Positions 8,912 to 18,497 of a DNA stretch of 64,000 bases are shown piece by piece; the stretch's first letter is position 1; the number at the start of each line of letters is the position of its first letter. The position numbers and the translations under genes were made by a program. This DNA comes from Clostridia bacterium (GTDB taxonomy: Bacteria > Bacillota > Clostridia > TANB77 > CAG-508), in assembly GCA_017404545.1 (NCBI GenBank), contig JAFRCC010000025.1, positions 171,545-235,544 of the forward strand. The letters run 5' to 3'. The notes under the pieces were generated by a model, which was not told the DNA's origin, ran no database searches, and saw nothing but the letters and a program-made list of their open reading frames with translations.

Positions 8912-11314
8912 TCATTTTACAACTATATTGAAAATTTTATTTTTTACATAGATTTCTTTAACTATAGTTTTTCCTTCAACAGCATTTTTTACTTTTGAAT
9001 TTTCAAATGCAGTTTGTTTTACAAAACTTTCTTCCGAATCTATTGGAACTGTAATGGTATCCTTTAGTTTTCCATTAATTTGTACAGGGATTAAAACGTT
9101 TTCATCAATAAGTTTTGATTCATCGAAAGTAGGCCATTTTGAATAAGCAATAGATTCTGTATGATTACATACTGAATTCCAAAGCTCTTCTGTTATATGT
9201 GGCGCAACTGGATTCAACAATTGAAGGAATCCTTCTGCATATTTAGTAGGAAGAATATCTTCTTTGTATGCTGCGTTTATGAATATCATAAGTTGACTTA
9301 TTGCTGTATTAAAGTTCATTGTTTCATAGTCGTTTGTAACTTTTTTTACTGTGTAGTTATAAACTTTATCTAGGTTTTTATTTTCAGCGTCTGAAATTTT
9401 TCCAGATTCTGTAAATAATCTCCATACACGATCCAAGAATTTCTTTGAACCATCAATACCATTTGGATCCCATGGCTTTGCGGCATCAATTGGACCCATA
9501 AACATTTCATATAGTCTTAAGCTATCTGCACCAAATTCTTTAACCATTTCATCTGGGTTAACAACGTTACCCTTTGATTTACTCATTTTCTCACCATTCG
9601 AACCAAGAATCATTCCTTGATGACGTAGTGTTGAAAATGGCTCTGCAACAGGAACTATACCTTTATTGTATAGATAGTTGTTCCAGAATCTTGAATATAA
9701 TAAGTGTCCAACTGCATGCTCTGGTCCACCCATATACATATCAACTGGAAGCCAGTGTTTTAATAATTCTGGATCGGCAATTGCTTTATCATTTTGTGAA
9801 TCGATGTATCTTAAGAAATACCAGCTTGATCCAGCAGATCCTGGCATTGTGCTTGTTTCTCTTTTGCCATGTTTTCCATCTATTGTAACATCTAACCAGT
9901 CTGTTGCTTTTTCTAGAGGAGAGGCTCCTGTTTTTGAAGGTTTGTAATCTTCAAGCACTGGTAGAATTAATGGTAAATCTTCATCGTTAAGAGCAACCAT
10001 ATCTCCATCGTCTAAATGTACGATTGGGATTGGTTCGCCCCAATAACGTTGACGAGCGAATATCCATTCACGTAATTTATAATTAACTTTTTTTGTACCA
10101 ATTTTATTTTCTTCAAGCCATGCAATCATTTTTGCAATAGCTTCTTCTTTGTTTAATCCATCTAAAAATCCAGAATTAATATGTAGACCATCTTCTGTGA
10201 AAGCTTCTTTAGAAACATCACCGCCTTCAAGTACCGGTATAATATCAATTCCAAATTTCTTGGCAAACTCATAATCTCTTGTATCATGAGCAGGTACAGC
10301 CATTATTGCGCCTGTTCCATATGATGAAAGAACATAATCTGAAATCCAAATTGGAATTTCTTTATTGTTTACAGGATTTATTGCGTAAGCGCCAGTAAAT
10401 ACACCAGTTTTTTCCTTGTTTAATTCAGTTCTTTCTAAATCAGATTTTGAGCTACAAATTTTTATATATTCATCTACAGCAGCTTTTTGCTCTGGAGCTG
10501 TAATTTGTTGTACTAATTCACTTTCAGGTGCAAGTACACAATATGTTGCTCCAAATAATGTATCACATCTTGTTGTAAATACTGTAAAGTACAAATCTTC
10601 ATGATTAGCTATTTTAAAGTTAACATGAGCTCCTTCAGATTTTCCAATCCAGTTCTTTTGGATTTCTTTTGTTGATTCTGGCCAATCTAAATTCTCTAAG
10701 TTTTTTAATAATGTTTCAGCGTAAGCAGGAATATCTAATACCCATTGTTTCATATTTTTTCGAACAACAGGAAAACCTCCACGTTCACTTTTTCCATCTA
10801 TAACTTCGTCGTTTGCTAAAACTGTTCCTAATTCTTCGCACCAGTTAACAGGCATGTCTACAAGTTTTGCTAATCCGTCATTGTATAATTGTTTAAATAT
10901 CCATTGTGTCCATTTATAGTAGTTAGGATCACATGTAGAAATTTCTTTGCTCCAATCAAAAGATAGCCCTAACATTTTTAGTTGTTTCTTAAATGTTTGT
11001 ATGTTTTGTTGTGTAAATAAATCTGGATGATTTCCAGTATTAATAGCATATTGTTCGGCTGGTAATCCAAATGCATCCCATCCCATTGGGTGTAAAACGT
11101 TGTATCCTTGCATTCTTTTCATTCTTGATAATATATCTGTTGCAGTATATCCTTCTGGGTGACCAACGTGTAACCCTTGTCCTGATGGGTATGGAAACAT
11201 ATCTAGTGCATAGTATTTTGGCTTTGAAAAATCCCATACATCAGTTTTAAATGTTTCATTATCATCCCAATAATTCTGCCATTTTTTTTCTATTTCTTGA
11301 AAATTATAATCCAT
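8912..11314 (-). CDS. leuS: Leucyl-tRNA synthetase
   Basis: About 800 aa, the usual bacterial LeuRS length. Class I signature [14 protein letters not shown] (HIGH-type) is near the N-terminus and KMSKSKGN in the C-terminal half of the catalytic core. The CP1 editing insertion carries the hydrolytic [12 protein letters not shown] motif. Three ATG codons lie at 11323, 11320 and 11314; AAAGG is best spaced for 11314. A TATAAT -10 box on the minus strand lies about 30 bases upstream. There is no T-box leader. No in-frame CGG in about 800 codons. Confidence 0.97.
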   Translation of the reverse strand: MDYNFQEIEKKWQNYWDDNETFKTDVWDFSKPKYYALDMFPYPSGQGLHVGHPEGYTATDILSRMKRMQGYNVLHPMGWDAFGLPAEQYAINTGNHPDLFTQQNIQTFKKQLKMLGLSFDWSKEISTCDPNYYKWTQWIFKQLYNDGLAKLVDMPVNWCEELGTVLANDEVIDGKSERGGFPVVRKNMKQWVLDIPAYAETLLKNLENLDWPESTKEIQKNWIGKSEGAHVNFKIANHEDLYFTVFTTRCDTLFGATYCVLAPESELVQQITAPEQKAAVDEYIKICSSKSDLERTELNKEKTGVFTGAYAINPVNNKEIPIWISDYVLSSYGTGAIMAVPAHDTRDYEFAKKFGIDIIPVLEGGDVSKEAFTEDGLHINSGFLDGLNKEEAIAKMIAWLEENKIGTKKVNYKLREWIFARQRYWGEPIPIVHLDDGDMVALNDEDLPLILPVLEDYKPSKTGASPLEKATDWLDVTIDGKHGKRETSTMPGSAGSSWYFLRYIDSQNDKAIADPELLKHWLPVDMYMGGPEHAVGHLLYSRFWNNYLYNKGIVPVAEPFSTLRHQGMILGSNGEKMSKSKGNVVNPDEMVKEFGADSLRLYEMFMGPIDAAKPWDPNGIDGSKKFLDRVWRLFTESGKISDAENKNLDKVYNYTVKKVTNDYETMNFNTAISQLMIFINAAYKEDILPTKYAEGFLQLLNPVAPHITEELWNSVCNHTESIAYSKWPTFDESKLIDENVLIPVQINGKLKDTITVPIDSEESFVKQTAFENSKVKNAVEGKTIVKEIYVKNKIFNIVVK

Positions 11315-11385
11315 GAACATCATCCTTTCAAATCAAAATTTCCACCATTATACTACATAAAATTGCAAAAATAAAGGGGAGAAAG

Positions 11386-11412
11386 AAAAAAAGGAACGGC
11401 TCTGTTTCGTTC
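11386..11412 (-). terminator. Terminator after the class B sortase gene
   Basis: On the minus strand GAACG...CGTTC followed by a C and a run of T, between the sortase stop and the leuS promoter. Short stem, moderate support. Confidence 0.6.
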
Positions 11413-11499
11413 GAAATTTTACTTAAATACACAATACCATAAGTAAGAAATACTCCTAATTATTTCAAACAAAATATAATCGTCCCTTTTTATTTAACA

Positions 11500-12309
11500 T
11501 TAATCAACCTTAGCTGCAAAAACTAATAATCTTTGATTATTCATTCCATAACATGTATATAGTGTTATAATTTTGTCAGTATTTTCAATATCAGTATCGA
11601 ATTTTTGACTGCTCGTGTTCTTAATTCTTGTTAAATACGACCTAAAAGCTTCATCCGTAGAAAAATCTGTTTCTAGATAAGAAGCTACACTTTCATCATT
11701 AGCAATAAATACTGAAAAAATCTTATATATGTCAGTTTCATTTAAATTAGCAAATGTTATATAGTTGTTTTCTGGATTTGAAATCCAATCATCATCATAA
11801 ACCCTTTTTAAAGATCCAAACATACTCGAGTCCTTACGATTATGTCCGTAAATAACAACGTTTTTTGAATTTAAAACATCGCAAGAAGAATCTGCAAAAA
11901 CCCATCCAGCCGAGTTCTCAGAATTATTAAAGGAATGATTTAAATAATAATCATTGTCCGTCCACTGAACAACTGGATAGTCTATTTTAGAATTTGGAAC
12001 ATAAACCCATCCAACGGTATTTGGATTTCTGTTTAGAAGTTCTGTGAAATCGTAGTGAGCCTTCACAACCGGCTGATTGTTTATGGTTACTTCTTCATGT
12101 GTTATTCCAGCTACGGATTGAATATCGTTTAGAATATCGTTATTTTTTTTATTTTCAATGGCCCAAATAACAATATTATATAAAGAATATATAATTACAC
12201 AAACACATAAAAAAATTATTAAATTATAAATTTTTCTATTTTTTCTTTTTAAACTATCTGCTTTATTAATTTTTTTTTCAGCAAATCTTTTTCCTTTTGT
12301 TCTACTCAT
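11500..12309 (-). CDS. srtB: Class B sortase
   Basis: 269 aa membrane-anchored transpeptidase. A Lys-rich cytoplasmic N-terminus (1-28) precedes a TM helix (about 29-52). The catalytic triad is visible as His in VIYGHN, Cys in TLYTC and Arg in NNQRLLVF. The NSKIDYPVVQ and YLNHSF motifs place it with SrtB-type enzymes that recognise NPxTx-like signals. A possible substrate, the protein at 19445-20962 ending in NPKTGD, lies about 7 kb away; that pairing is inference. Confidence 0.9.
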   Translation of the reverse strand: MSRTKGKRFAEKKINKADSLKRKNRKIYNLIIFLCVCVIIYSLYNIVIWAIENKKNNDILNDIQSVAGITHEEVTINNQPVVKAHYDFTELLNRNPNTVGWVYVPNSKIDYPVVQWTDNDYYLNHSFNNSENSAGWVFADSSCDVLNSKNVVIYGHNRKDSSMFGSLKRVYDDDWISNPENNYITFANLNETDIYKIFSVFIANDESVASYLETDFSTDEAFRSYLTRIKNTSSQKFDTDIENTDKIITLYTCYGMNNQRLLVFAAKVD

Positions 12310-12404
12310 AAAATCACCATGATTATTATAACTATAAAAAAAATTTTATACAACTATTTTGAAAAATATAGTTAAAATATATGCGGTTAAGGTGATACTG
12401 TATA

Positions 12405-12433
12405 TTTACATAGTTACGTAAAAATGTTATAAT
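12405..12433 (+). promoter_or_regulatory. Promoter of mtaB
   Basis: TTTACA, 17 bases, TATAAT. The -10 overlaps the start of the longest open frame at 12433, which argues for the downstream ATG 12469. Confidence 0.75.
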
Positions 12434-12468
12434 TGTGGGGATTGAGATTATTATACGAGAGGTTTAAT

Positions 12469-13764
12469 ATGGAGAAGTTGAAAGTTGCTTTTTGCTCATT
12501 GGGATGCAAAGTTAATCAATATGAAACAAATGCTATGACACAAAAATTTATTGAGCAGGGGTATGATATAGTTGAATTTGATGAAAAGGCTGACATATAT
12601 ATAGTAAATACCTGTACTGTCACAAGCATAGCGGATAGAAAGTCGAGGCAAATGCTTAGAAGAGCAAAAGAGCATAACAAAAATGCAATTGTTGTTGCTT
12701 GTGGTTGTTATGCACAAGTTGCTGCAAAAGAAATTGAAAAAATAGAAGAAGTAGATTTAATTATTGGTAACAATGAAAAAAATAACATAATTAACATAAT
12801 AGATAATTTCAAAAAGAGCAAGGAAATGAGTGAACTTGTTTCAGATGTAATGTATAAAGAAGAGTATGTTGAATTTGGGCCAACAACGTATACAGAAAAG
12901 ACTAGAGCAGTTATTAAGGTACAAGATGGATGCGATAGATTTTGCTCTTATTGCTTAATTCCTTTTGCAAGAGGTCACATAAGAAGTAGAGAAATTGATA
13001 ATGTGGTTGAAGAAGTTAAAAAAATAGTATCAGATGGATTTAAAGAGGTTGTTATAACAGGTATACATGTTGCATCATATGGTAGAGATTTTAAAAATGG
13101 AATTACATTGATCGATTTATTGGAAAAGATAAATGCAGTAGAGGGATTGCAAAGAATTAGATTGAGCTCAATAGAGCCAATTATTATGACAGATGATTTT
13201 ATAGAAAGATTATCTAAATTGGATAAAGTTTGCGATCATTTTCATTTATCGCTACAAAGTGGATGCACTACAACTTTGAAGAGAATGAATAGAAGGTACA
13301 CAGCAGATGAGTTTTTTGAAGCTACAGAAAAGCTTAGAGCCAAATTCCAAAATGCAGCATTAACAACAGATGTAATAGTTGGATTCCCAGGGGAAACAGA
13401 TGAAGAGTTTGAAGAAACATATGAATTTTTAAGGAAAATAAAATTTTATCATATGCATATTTTTAAGTATTCTCCAAGAAAAGGAACGAAAGCTGCTATT
13501 ATGCCAAATCAAATAGATTCTAAAACTAAAGATATACGTAGCAAAAGATTAATAAGTCTATCTAACGAAAATGAGTTGGAATTTAATAAGTCATACATTG
13601 GAAAAGAAGTAGAAGTTTTGTTTGAGGAGCAAGATGGAGATTTCTATAAAGGTCATACGAAAAACTATATGGTAGTGAAATATAGAACTGATAGAAAACT
13701 TGAAAATAAAGTAGAAAAAGTTGCAATTACAGGCGCAAATGAAGAGTACTTAATTGCTGAATAG
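12469..13764 (+). CDS. mtaB: tRNA N6-threonylcarbamoyladenosine methylthiotransferase MtaB
   Basis: 431 aa radical-SAM enzyme that converts t6A37 to ms2t6A37 in ANN-decoding tRNAs. The N-terminal MTTase domain opens with FCSLGCKVNQYE and carries three cysteines. The radical-SAM CxxxCxxC is DRFCSYCLIPFARG, followed by GIHVASYG and the MtaB-typical DLLEKIN. The C-terminal TRAM-like region is present. ATG 12469 is chosen because GAGAGG lies just upstream. Confidence 0.93.
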   Translation: MEKLKVAFCSLGCKVNQYETNAMTQKFIEQGYDIVEFDEKADIYIVNTCTVTSIADRKSRQMLRRAKEHNKNAIVVACGCYAQVAAKEIEKIEEVDLIIGNNEKNNIINIIDNFKKSKEMSELVSDVMYKEEYVEFGPTTYTEKTRAVIKVQDGCDRFCSYCLIPFARGHIRSREIDNVVEEVKKIVSDGFKEVVITGIHVASYGRDFKNGITLIDLLEKINAVEGLQRIRLSSIEPIIMTDDFIERLSKLDKVCDHFHLSLQSGCTTTLKRMNRRYTADEFFEATEKLRAKFQNAALTTDVIVGFPGETDEEFEETYEFLRKIKFYHMHIFKYSPRKGTKAAIMPNQIDSKTKDIRSKRLISLSNENELEFNKSYIGKEVEVLFEEQDGDFYKGHTKNYMVVKYRTDRKLENKVEKVAITGANEEYLIAE

Positions 13765-13873
13765 GTGAGTGTTTTAGGAAGTTTTTTATAAATGAAAGAT
13801 GTTGAAAAATTTGTAGAAAATGAAATATTGATAGAGTATTTATTAAAGTTGAATGAGAAAAAGCAATGTTAAG

Positions 13874-13902
13874 TTGACATAAAATGAATATAGCGGTATA
13901 AT
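13874..13902 (+). promoter_or_regulatory. Consensus promoter of cassette 2
   Basis: TTGACA, 17 bases, TATAAT, followed by a CCTA/TAGG leader hairpin. Confidence 0.85.
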
Positions 13903-13953
13903 GGAAAAGCGGTCCTAAATAGGGTCTAATAATATATACGGAGGTAGATAAAA

Positions 13954-14736
13954 ATGTCAAAAACAGAAATGCTGCGGATGTGTGTAGCTTGCTTATGCAC
14001 TATTGTAATTCCGTCTGTAATCGAGGAGGATATGTCCATTCAGGTTGCAGATGGTAGCGGAGCGTATGCGATGATGCAAGAGGTGGAATCTAACGAGGAA
14101 GAAGTGCTGAGCACAGAGGCTAGTAAGACTACAACCGAACGCAGTACTACAACAACCATAGTAACAACAAGTAGAACAACGGAGAAAACAACCACAACTT
14201 CAACGGAAACAACAACAACCCAAATGGCGACAACTACAACTATGATAACGACAGAAACAACTACAACAGAACCGATTACAGAAGTTGAGTTGGTTGATGC
14301 TGCAGAGTATATTTGCTTTGTTAATCCGACGGAGGCATATGTTCAGGAGAATTATCCGAATGATATGTATTCGTATGAAATGGATGATGTTGTTGAGACT
14401 ATTGAGGAAATGTACACAGAAGCAGAGGAATATGTTTGGAATGGCAAGGTGCTTACAAAAAGCTCTGGTATTGTTCCTGCCGGAGAGACACCATCGGGTT
14501 ATAAGGAGACTTACTACAACATGAATATGATGGGATGTCTGGACCTTATTGGCTATTCCTGTGATGGCTATGCTGTTCGTGATGATGGAGTAAAGACCTA
14601 CGATGGCTATGTAATGGTCGCATCTCCTGACTTGTATGCATACCCGAAGGGATCCTATGTACCGACAACTCTTGGTATGGGAATTGTTGTAGACTATTGT
14701 CCTTCTGGCAATCTAGATATTGCTGTGAACTGGTAA
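13954..14736 (+). CDS. Hypothetical secreted Thr-rich protein (GC-rich cassette 2)
   Basis: 260 aa, not recognised. An N-terminal hydrophobic stretch (residues 7-21, Cys-containing) resembles a signal peptide. Residues about 50-105 are almost pure Thr/Glu/Ser, a mucin-like linker. The C-terminal domain (about 115-260) ends in DGYVMVASPDLYAYPKGSYV...GMGIVVDY, reminiscent of 3D/double-psi beta-barrel wall proteins. Codon use is GC-richer than the surroundings. One in-frame CGGA at codon 8: skipping its C reaches a stop four codons on, so triplet reading is required. Own promoter and terminator. Confidence 0.7.
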   Translation: MSKTEMLRMCVACLCTIVIPSVIEEDMSIQVADGSGAYAMMQEVESNEEEVLSTEASKTTTERSTTTTIVTTSRTTEKTTTTSTETTTTQMATTTTMITTETTTTEPITEVELVDAAEYICFVNPTEAYVQENYPNDMYSYEMDDVVETIEEMYTEAEEYVWNGKVLTKSSGIVPAGETPSGYKETYYNMNMMGCLDLIGYSCDGYAVRDDGVKTYDGYVMVASPDLYAYPKGSYVPTTLGMGIVVDYCPSGNLDIAVNW

Positions 14737-14789
14737 ATTCCAAGAAGACAATAGTAGTATAAACGGAAAATTTATATTTACTTTTGTGA

Positions 14790-14826
14790 GCCTGCGGAGG
14801 GATATTCTTTCCGTAGGTTATTTTAT
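14790..14826 (+). terminator. Terminator of cassette 2
   Basis: CCTGCGGA/TCCGTAGG stem followed by a T-rich tail. Confidence 0.75.
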
Positions 14827-14858
14827 ACAAAGATACGGGATATCACGAATTTTCGCTA

Positions 14859-14887
14859 TTGATTTTATGTTGAGTTTGTAATATAAT
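14859..14887 (+). promoter_or_regulatory. Promoter of alaS
   Basis: TTGATT, 17 bases, TATAAT. The 70-base leader contains a GAATATA/TATATTC hairpin; it is too short for a T-box. Confidence 0.75.
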
Positions 14888-14958
14888 TGCGTAAGTTTTA
14901 CAATCAAATGAATATAAAAAATAGTATATTCATTAGTGTATAGAAGGGAAGTAATGTT

Positions 14959-16728
14959 ATGGGAAATATAGACTTGAAGAAAATATATTTAGACTTTTTT
15001 GAAGAAAAAGGGCATAAAATAATACCAAGTTCGCCAGTAATACCGGAAAATGATCCAACAGTTTTGTTTAATACAGCTGGTATGCAGCCACTAGTTCCAT
15101 ATTTAAAAGGACAACCACATCCAGAGGGAACACGTTTGGCTGATGTTCAAAAATGTTTTAGAACAAATGATTTAGACGAAGTGGGAGATAAAACTCATCA
15201 CACTTTTTTTGAAATGCTTGGTAATTGGTCTTTAGGAGATTATTTTAAAAAAGAATCAATTGCATGGAGTTTTGAATTGTTAACAAAACGTTTAAACATA
15301 CCAGTAGAAAAGCTAGCTGTAACTGTATTTAAAGGAAATGATTTAGTACCAGCTGATGAAGAAACAGCTAATCTATGGTTGGAGCAAGGTATATCTAAGG
15401 AGAAAATTGCTTATTTAGGAGAAGACGATAACTGGTGGCCAAATATGGAGCTTACAGGTCCATGCGGTTCAGATACAGAAATTTTCTATTGGAGAAGTGA
15501 GGAAGCTGTTCCAGATAAATTCAACCCAGAAGACGACAATTGGGTTGAAATTTGGAATAATGTATTTATGCAATATATGCATAATTCAGATGGGACATTT
15601 GAACAATTGAAAAACAAAAATGTTGATACTGGAATGGGTGTAGAGAGAGTAAATGCTATTTTAGAAGGTCAAACTGATAACTACAAGTCTTCAATTTGGA
15701 CAGATATTATTGCAAAAATTGAGGAAGTTTCGGGGAAGAAATATGATGACGAAAAATATACTACAGCAATAAGAATTGTTGCAGATCATATAAGAGCTAT
15801 AGTAATGCTTCTTGGTGATGATGCTAAAATAACTCCATCAAATAAAGATCAAGGATATATTTTAAGGAGATTAATAAGAAGAGCTATAAGATATGCGCGT
15901 ACTCTAGACATAAAAATAGATTCTGATTGGGAGCAACAAATTGCCAATATTGTAATAAATCAATATAAAGAATATTACACAGAGCTTGATAGAAATAAAG
16001 ACTTTATATTGGAGTCATTGAAGAATGAAAAAGTAAAATTCAATAGAACACTAGAAAAAGGTTTAAGAGAGTTTGAAAAAATAACAAGAGATATTCAAGG
16101 AACAGAAATAGATAAAGATACAGCTTTCAAATTATACGATACATATGGTTTTCCAATTGAACTTACTGAAGAGCTTGCAAAAGAGCAAGATTTAACAATA
16201 GATTTAGACGGATTTAAAGCAAAGTTTGAAGAGCATCAAGCAAAATCAAGAGCTGGTTCAGAGCAAAAGTTTAAAGGCGGATTAGCTTCAACTGGCGAAA
16301 TGGAAACAAAATATCACACTGCAACTCATTTGTTGAATGCGGCTCTAAAAAAAGTTTTAGGAGAGCATGTTCATCAAAGAGGAAGTAATATTACTGCAGA
16401 AAGAATGAGATTTGACTTTGCTCATGATAGCAAAATGACGGATGAAGAGAAAAAGCAAGCTGAAGATTTGGTAAATGAATATATTCAAATGGCAATTCCA
16501 GTAGAGCGATTGGAGATGCCAAAAGAGAAAGCTGTTGCAATGGGAGCAGAGTGTGAATTTATAGAAAGATATCCAGATGTTGTAACAGTTTATAAAATAG
16601 GAGATATATCTTTAGAAATATGCGGAGGACCTCATGTATCAAATACTTCTGAATTAGGACATTTCAGAATTAAGAAAGAAGAATCAAGTTCTTCAGGTGT
16701 GAGAAGAATAAAAGCAATTCTTGAATAA
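14959..16728 (+). CDS. alaS: Alanyl-tRNA synthetase, short form
   Basis: 589 aa, against about 870 for the usual enzyme. The catalytic core is clear (FNTAGMQPLVPYL, ELTGPCGSDTEIFY, DTGMGVERV). The editing domain shows HTATHLL and CGGPHV zinc ligands. The frame stops at GVRRIKAILE, right after the editing domain, so the C-Ala domain is missing, and the linker between core and editing domain is also compressed. The stop is clean and no remnant follows, so this looks like a genuine short class rather than a broken gene. Confidence 0.93.
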   Translation: MGNIDLKKIYLDFFEEKGHKIIPSSPVIPENDPTVLFNTAGMQPLVPYLKGQPHPEGTRLADVQKCFRTNDLDEVGDKTHHTFFEMLGNWSLGDYFKKESIAWSFELLTKRLNIPVEKLAVTVFKGNDLVPADEETANLWLEQGISKEKIAYLGEDDNWWPNMELTGPCGSDTEIFYWRSEEAVPDKFNPEDDNWVEIWNNVFMQYMHNSDGTFEQLKNKNVDTGMGVERVNAILEGQTDNYKSSIWTDIIAKIEEVSGKKYDDEKYTTAIRIVADHIRAIVMLLGDDAKITPSNKDQGYILRRLIRRAIRYARTLDIKIDSDWEQQIANIVINQYKEYYTELDRNKDFILESLKNEKVKFNRTLEKGLREFEKITRDIQGTEIDKDTAFKLYDTYGFPIELTEELAKEQDLTIDLDGFKAKFEEHQAKSRAGSEQKFKGGLASTGEMETKYHTATHLLNAALKKVLGEHVHQRGSNITAERMRFDFAHDSKMTDEEKKQAEDLVNEYIQMAIPVERLEMPKEKAVAMGAECEFIERYPDVVTVYKIGDISLEICGGPHVSNTSELGHFRIKKEESSSSGVRRIKAILE

Positions 16729-16749
16729 TGGGGACTGAATAATGGGGAC
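16723..16749. repeat. 13-base direct repeat
   Basis: GAATAATGGGGAC occurs twice with one base between; the first copy contains the alaS stop. A related GGGACGGAGC recurs at about 56826 after the first transketolase gene. Meaning unknown. Confidence 0.5.
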
Positions 16750-16776
16750 GGAGCAAAAAATTTAACTAAATATAAT

Positions 16777-16812
16777 GGAGCATACAAATAAACGTATGTT
16801 CCTTTTATTTTT
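16777..16812 (+). terminator. Terminator after alaS
   Basis: GGAGCATAC/GTATGTTCC hairpin followed by a T-rich tail. Confidence 0.85.
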
Positions 16813-16813
16813 A

Positions 16814-16843
16814 TTTACATCAATAATGTTATTGTGATATAAT
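16814..16843 (+). promoter_or_regulatory. Promoter of the HIT gene
   Basis: TTTACA, 18 bases, TATAAT. Confidence 0.65.
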
Positions 16844-16883
16844 TGCAAAGTGAAAGTTATAATTTTTATAGGAGGAATTACAT

Positions 16884-17225
16884 ATGGAAGATTGTATTTT
16901 TTGTAAAATAGCAAATGGTGAAATTGGAACAGATAAGGTATATGAAGATGAATTCGTAACAGCATTTAGGGATTTAAATCCACAGGCTCCGGTACATATT
17001 TTAGTAGTTCCTAAGAAACATTATAGTAATGTTTTAGAGGTTAAAGAAAATGACGATATAATTGCAAAAATATATGGTGCAATAAATAAAATTGCAAAGC
17101 AAGAAAATATTGATCAGAGCGGTTTTAGAGTTATAAACAATTGTGGAAAGGACGCAGGACAAACTGTAATGCATATGCATTTCCATATTATAGCAGGAAG
17201 AGCATTAGGTGATAAAATAGTATAA
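16884..17225 (+). CDS. HIT family nucleotide hydrolase
   Basis: 113 aa Hint-type protein. The histidine triad is MHMHFHI near residue 100, and CIFCKIANGEI at the N-terminus is the usual Hint opening. Probable purine nucleoside phosphoramidase or dinucleoside polyphosphate hydrolase, cytoplasmic. The sortase gene follows 12 bases downstream. Confidence 0.92.
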   Translation: MEDCIFCKIANGEIGTDKVYEDEFVTAFRDLNPQAPVHILVVPKKHYSNVLEVKENDDIIAKIYGAINKIAKQENIDQSGFRVINNCGKDAGQTVMHMHFHIIAGRALGDKIV

Positions 17226-17237
17226 ATAGGAGGAAGA

Positions 17238-17894
17238 ATGGAGAAAACATTTTTTGATAGATTTTTATCTTTTTTATTAGTAATTTTGGTAATTGCAGTA
17301 TTGTCTGGAATTGGCTATTTAGTATACAAGTATTATCAAAAGTATAAAATCAATAATGATGCAGCAGAATTTCTTGATAATGAATTTGAAAAATATATTT
17401 CAGACGACGACGAGTATGAAGAAGAAGAAGCTATAGCTGAACAGGGAGACGATGTTAATGGCCCAAGAGGGATTGATGCAGATGGATTAACATATAGAGG
17501 GTATAAGGTGGAAGGTAAGATTGAAATGCCCACAGTTAATTTGCGCTACCCAGTATTAGAGCAGATGACCAGTGCAAATGAGTTAGAAGTTTCTATTGCT
17601 ATCCAATATGGAGTAGGTCTAAATAAAGTTGGAAATACCGTTTTGATAGGGCATAATTATAGAAGCGGATTATTTTTTGGAAGTAACAAAAGAATGAATA
17701 TTGGAGATTCAGTTTTTATTACAGACACAGCAACAGGTTCAAGAGTTGAATATAAAATTTTTGAAAAGTTTACAACAGAAGAGTCGGATACGTCGTATTT
17801 TAATGGAAGAAATCAGTCAAAAAGAGAGGTAGCACTTGTTACATGTCAGTCAAATAATAAATATAGATTAGTACTTTTGGCAAGAGAAGTATAA
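17238..17894 (+). CDS. Sortase family transpeptidase
   Basis: 218 aa. TM helix at about residues 8-30, then an acidic linker, then a sortase fold. Catalytic His in LIGHNYRSG, Cys in LVTCQSNN and Arg in KYRLVLL. It is shorter than the class B enzyme at 11500 and lacks its extra helices; subclass uncertain. Cotranscribed with the HIT gene (12-base gap, RBS AGGAGG). Confidence 0.85.
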   Translation: MEKTFFDRFLSFLLVILVIAVLSGIGYLVYKYYQKYKINNDAAEFLDNEFEKYISDDDEYEEEEAIAEQGDDVNGPRGIDADGLTYRGYKVEGKIEMPTVNLRYPVLEQMTSANELEVSIAIQYGVGLNKVGNTVLIGHNYRSGLFFGSNKRMNIGDSVFITDTATGSRVEYKIFEKFTTEESDTSYFNGRNQSKREVALVTCQSNNKYRLVLLAREV

Positions 17895-17919
17895 TTTTAA
17901 AAAATAATTCATACATCTC

Positions 17920-17948
17920 TTGACAAAATGTTTATTAGATAGTAAAAT
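17920..17948 (+). promoter_or_regulatory. Promoter of the tRNA-His/tRNA-Gln pair
   Basis: TTGACA, 17 bases, TAAAAT, 31 bases before tRNA-His. Confidence 0.75.
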
Positions 17949-17978
17949 AATAACTGCATTGATTTAAGAGTGCAAGAT

Positions 17979-18056
17979 GGTGGATGTAGCGTAGTTGGTT
18001 AACGCGTCAGTTTGTGGCACTGAAGACCGTGGGTTCGAGTCCCATCTTCCACCCCA
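17979..18056 (+). tRNA. tRNA-His(GTG)
   Basis: Cloverleaf with the extra 5' G (G-1:C73), a TCAGT/ACTGA anticodon stem, anticodon GTG, T-loop TTCGAGT and encoded CCA. The acceptor stem has one T:T mismatch at the sixth pair. Confidence 0.95.
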
Positions 18057-18081
18057 TAATTATTTTGCAAACTCAATATAT

Positions 18082-18156
18082 TGGGCTGTAGCCAAGCGGT
18101 AAGGCACATGACTTTGACTCATGCATGCGCTAGTTCGAATCTAGCCAGCCCAACCA
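18082..18156 (+). tRNA. tRNA-Gln(TTG)
   Basis: Acceptor TGGGCTG/CAGCCCA, anticodon loop CTTTGAC with anticodon TTG, encoded CCA. Cotranscribed with tRNA-His. Confidence 0.96.
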
Positions 18157-18190
18157 AGCAATACAAATAAGAACTTTTACTTTTATGTGG

Positions 18191-18220
18191 GCGGATTTGC
18201 AGTATGTATAGCAATTCCGC
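18191..18220. repeat. Inverted repeat after the tRNA pair
   Basis: GCGGATTTGC and GCAATTCCGC pair with one mismatch around a 10-base loop, with no T-run. Possibly tRNA 3' processing or a site at the island edge. Confidence 0.4.
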
Positions 18221-18247
18221 ACGAAAGCAGAAGATGAAAAAGATGAG

Positions 18248-18276
18248 CAACCAAATATGGTTGTTTATTTTTTTAT
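18248..18276 (+). terminator. Terminator of the tRNA operon
   Basis: CAACCA/TGGTTG stem with a T-rich tail. Confidence 0.85.
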
Positions 18277-18362
18277 CTAAAATAAGTTTACATATTTAAG
18301 AAAGTATTGTATAATGACGCGTAATAAATATTTATTAAAACTAAATAAGAAGTTATTGTGAT

Positions 18363-18475
18363 GAGTTTGGCTTTATAAAATCACATTTTTGATTAGTGAG
18401 AGGATTCTGTCAAACAACAATAATAAAATCTTGTTGAGAACTTTATGAGAAGCCAAACACTCATAAAGTTCTTTT
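18363..18475 (+). promoter_or_regulatory. Attenuator-like leader with two competing hairpins
   Basis: GAACTTTATGAG (18438-18449) pairs perfectly with CTCATAAAGTTC (18460-18471) and is followed by T residues: a strong terminator just before the RBS of the next gene. Upstream, 18363-18373 (GAGTTTGGCTT) is complementary to 18450-18462, which is the loop and 3' arm of that terminator, so it can act as an anti-terminator. The trigger is unknown. Confidence 0.55.
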
Positions 18476-18497
18476 GTCTATAAGGAGATGCAGTTTT

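Noticed and set aside
16723..16749. 13-base direct repeat as a transposon target duplication
   Set aside because: The copies are one base apart with nothing inserted between them.
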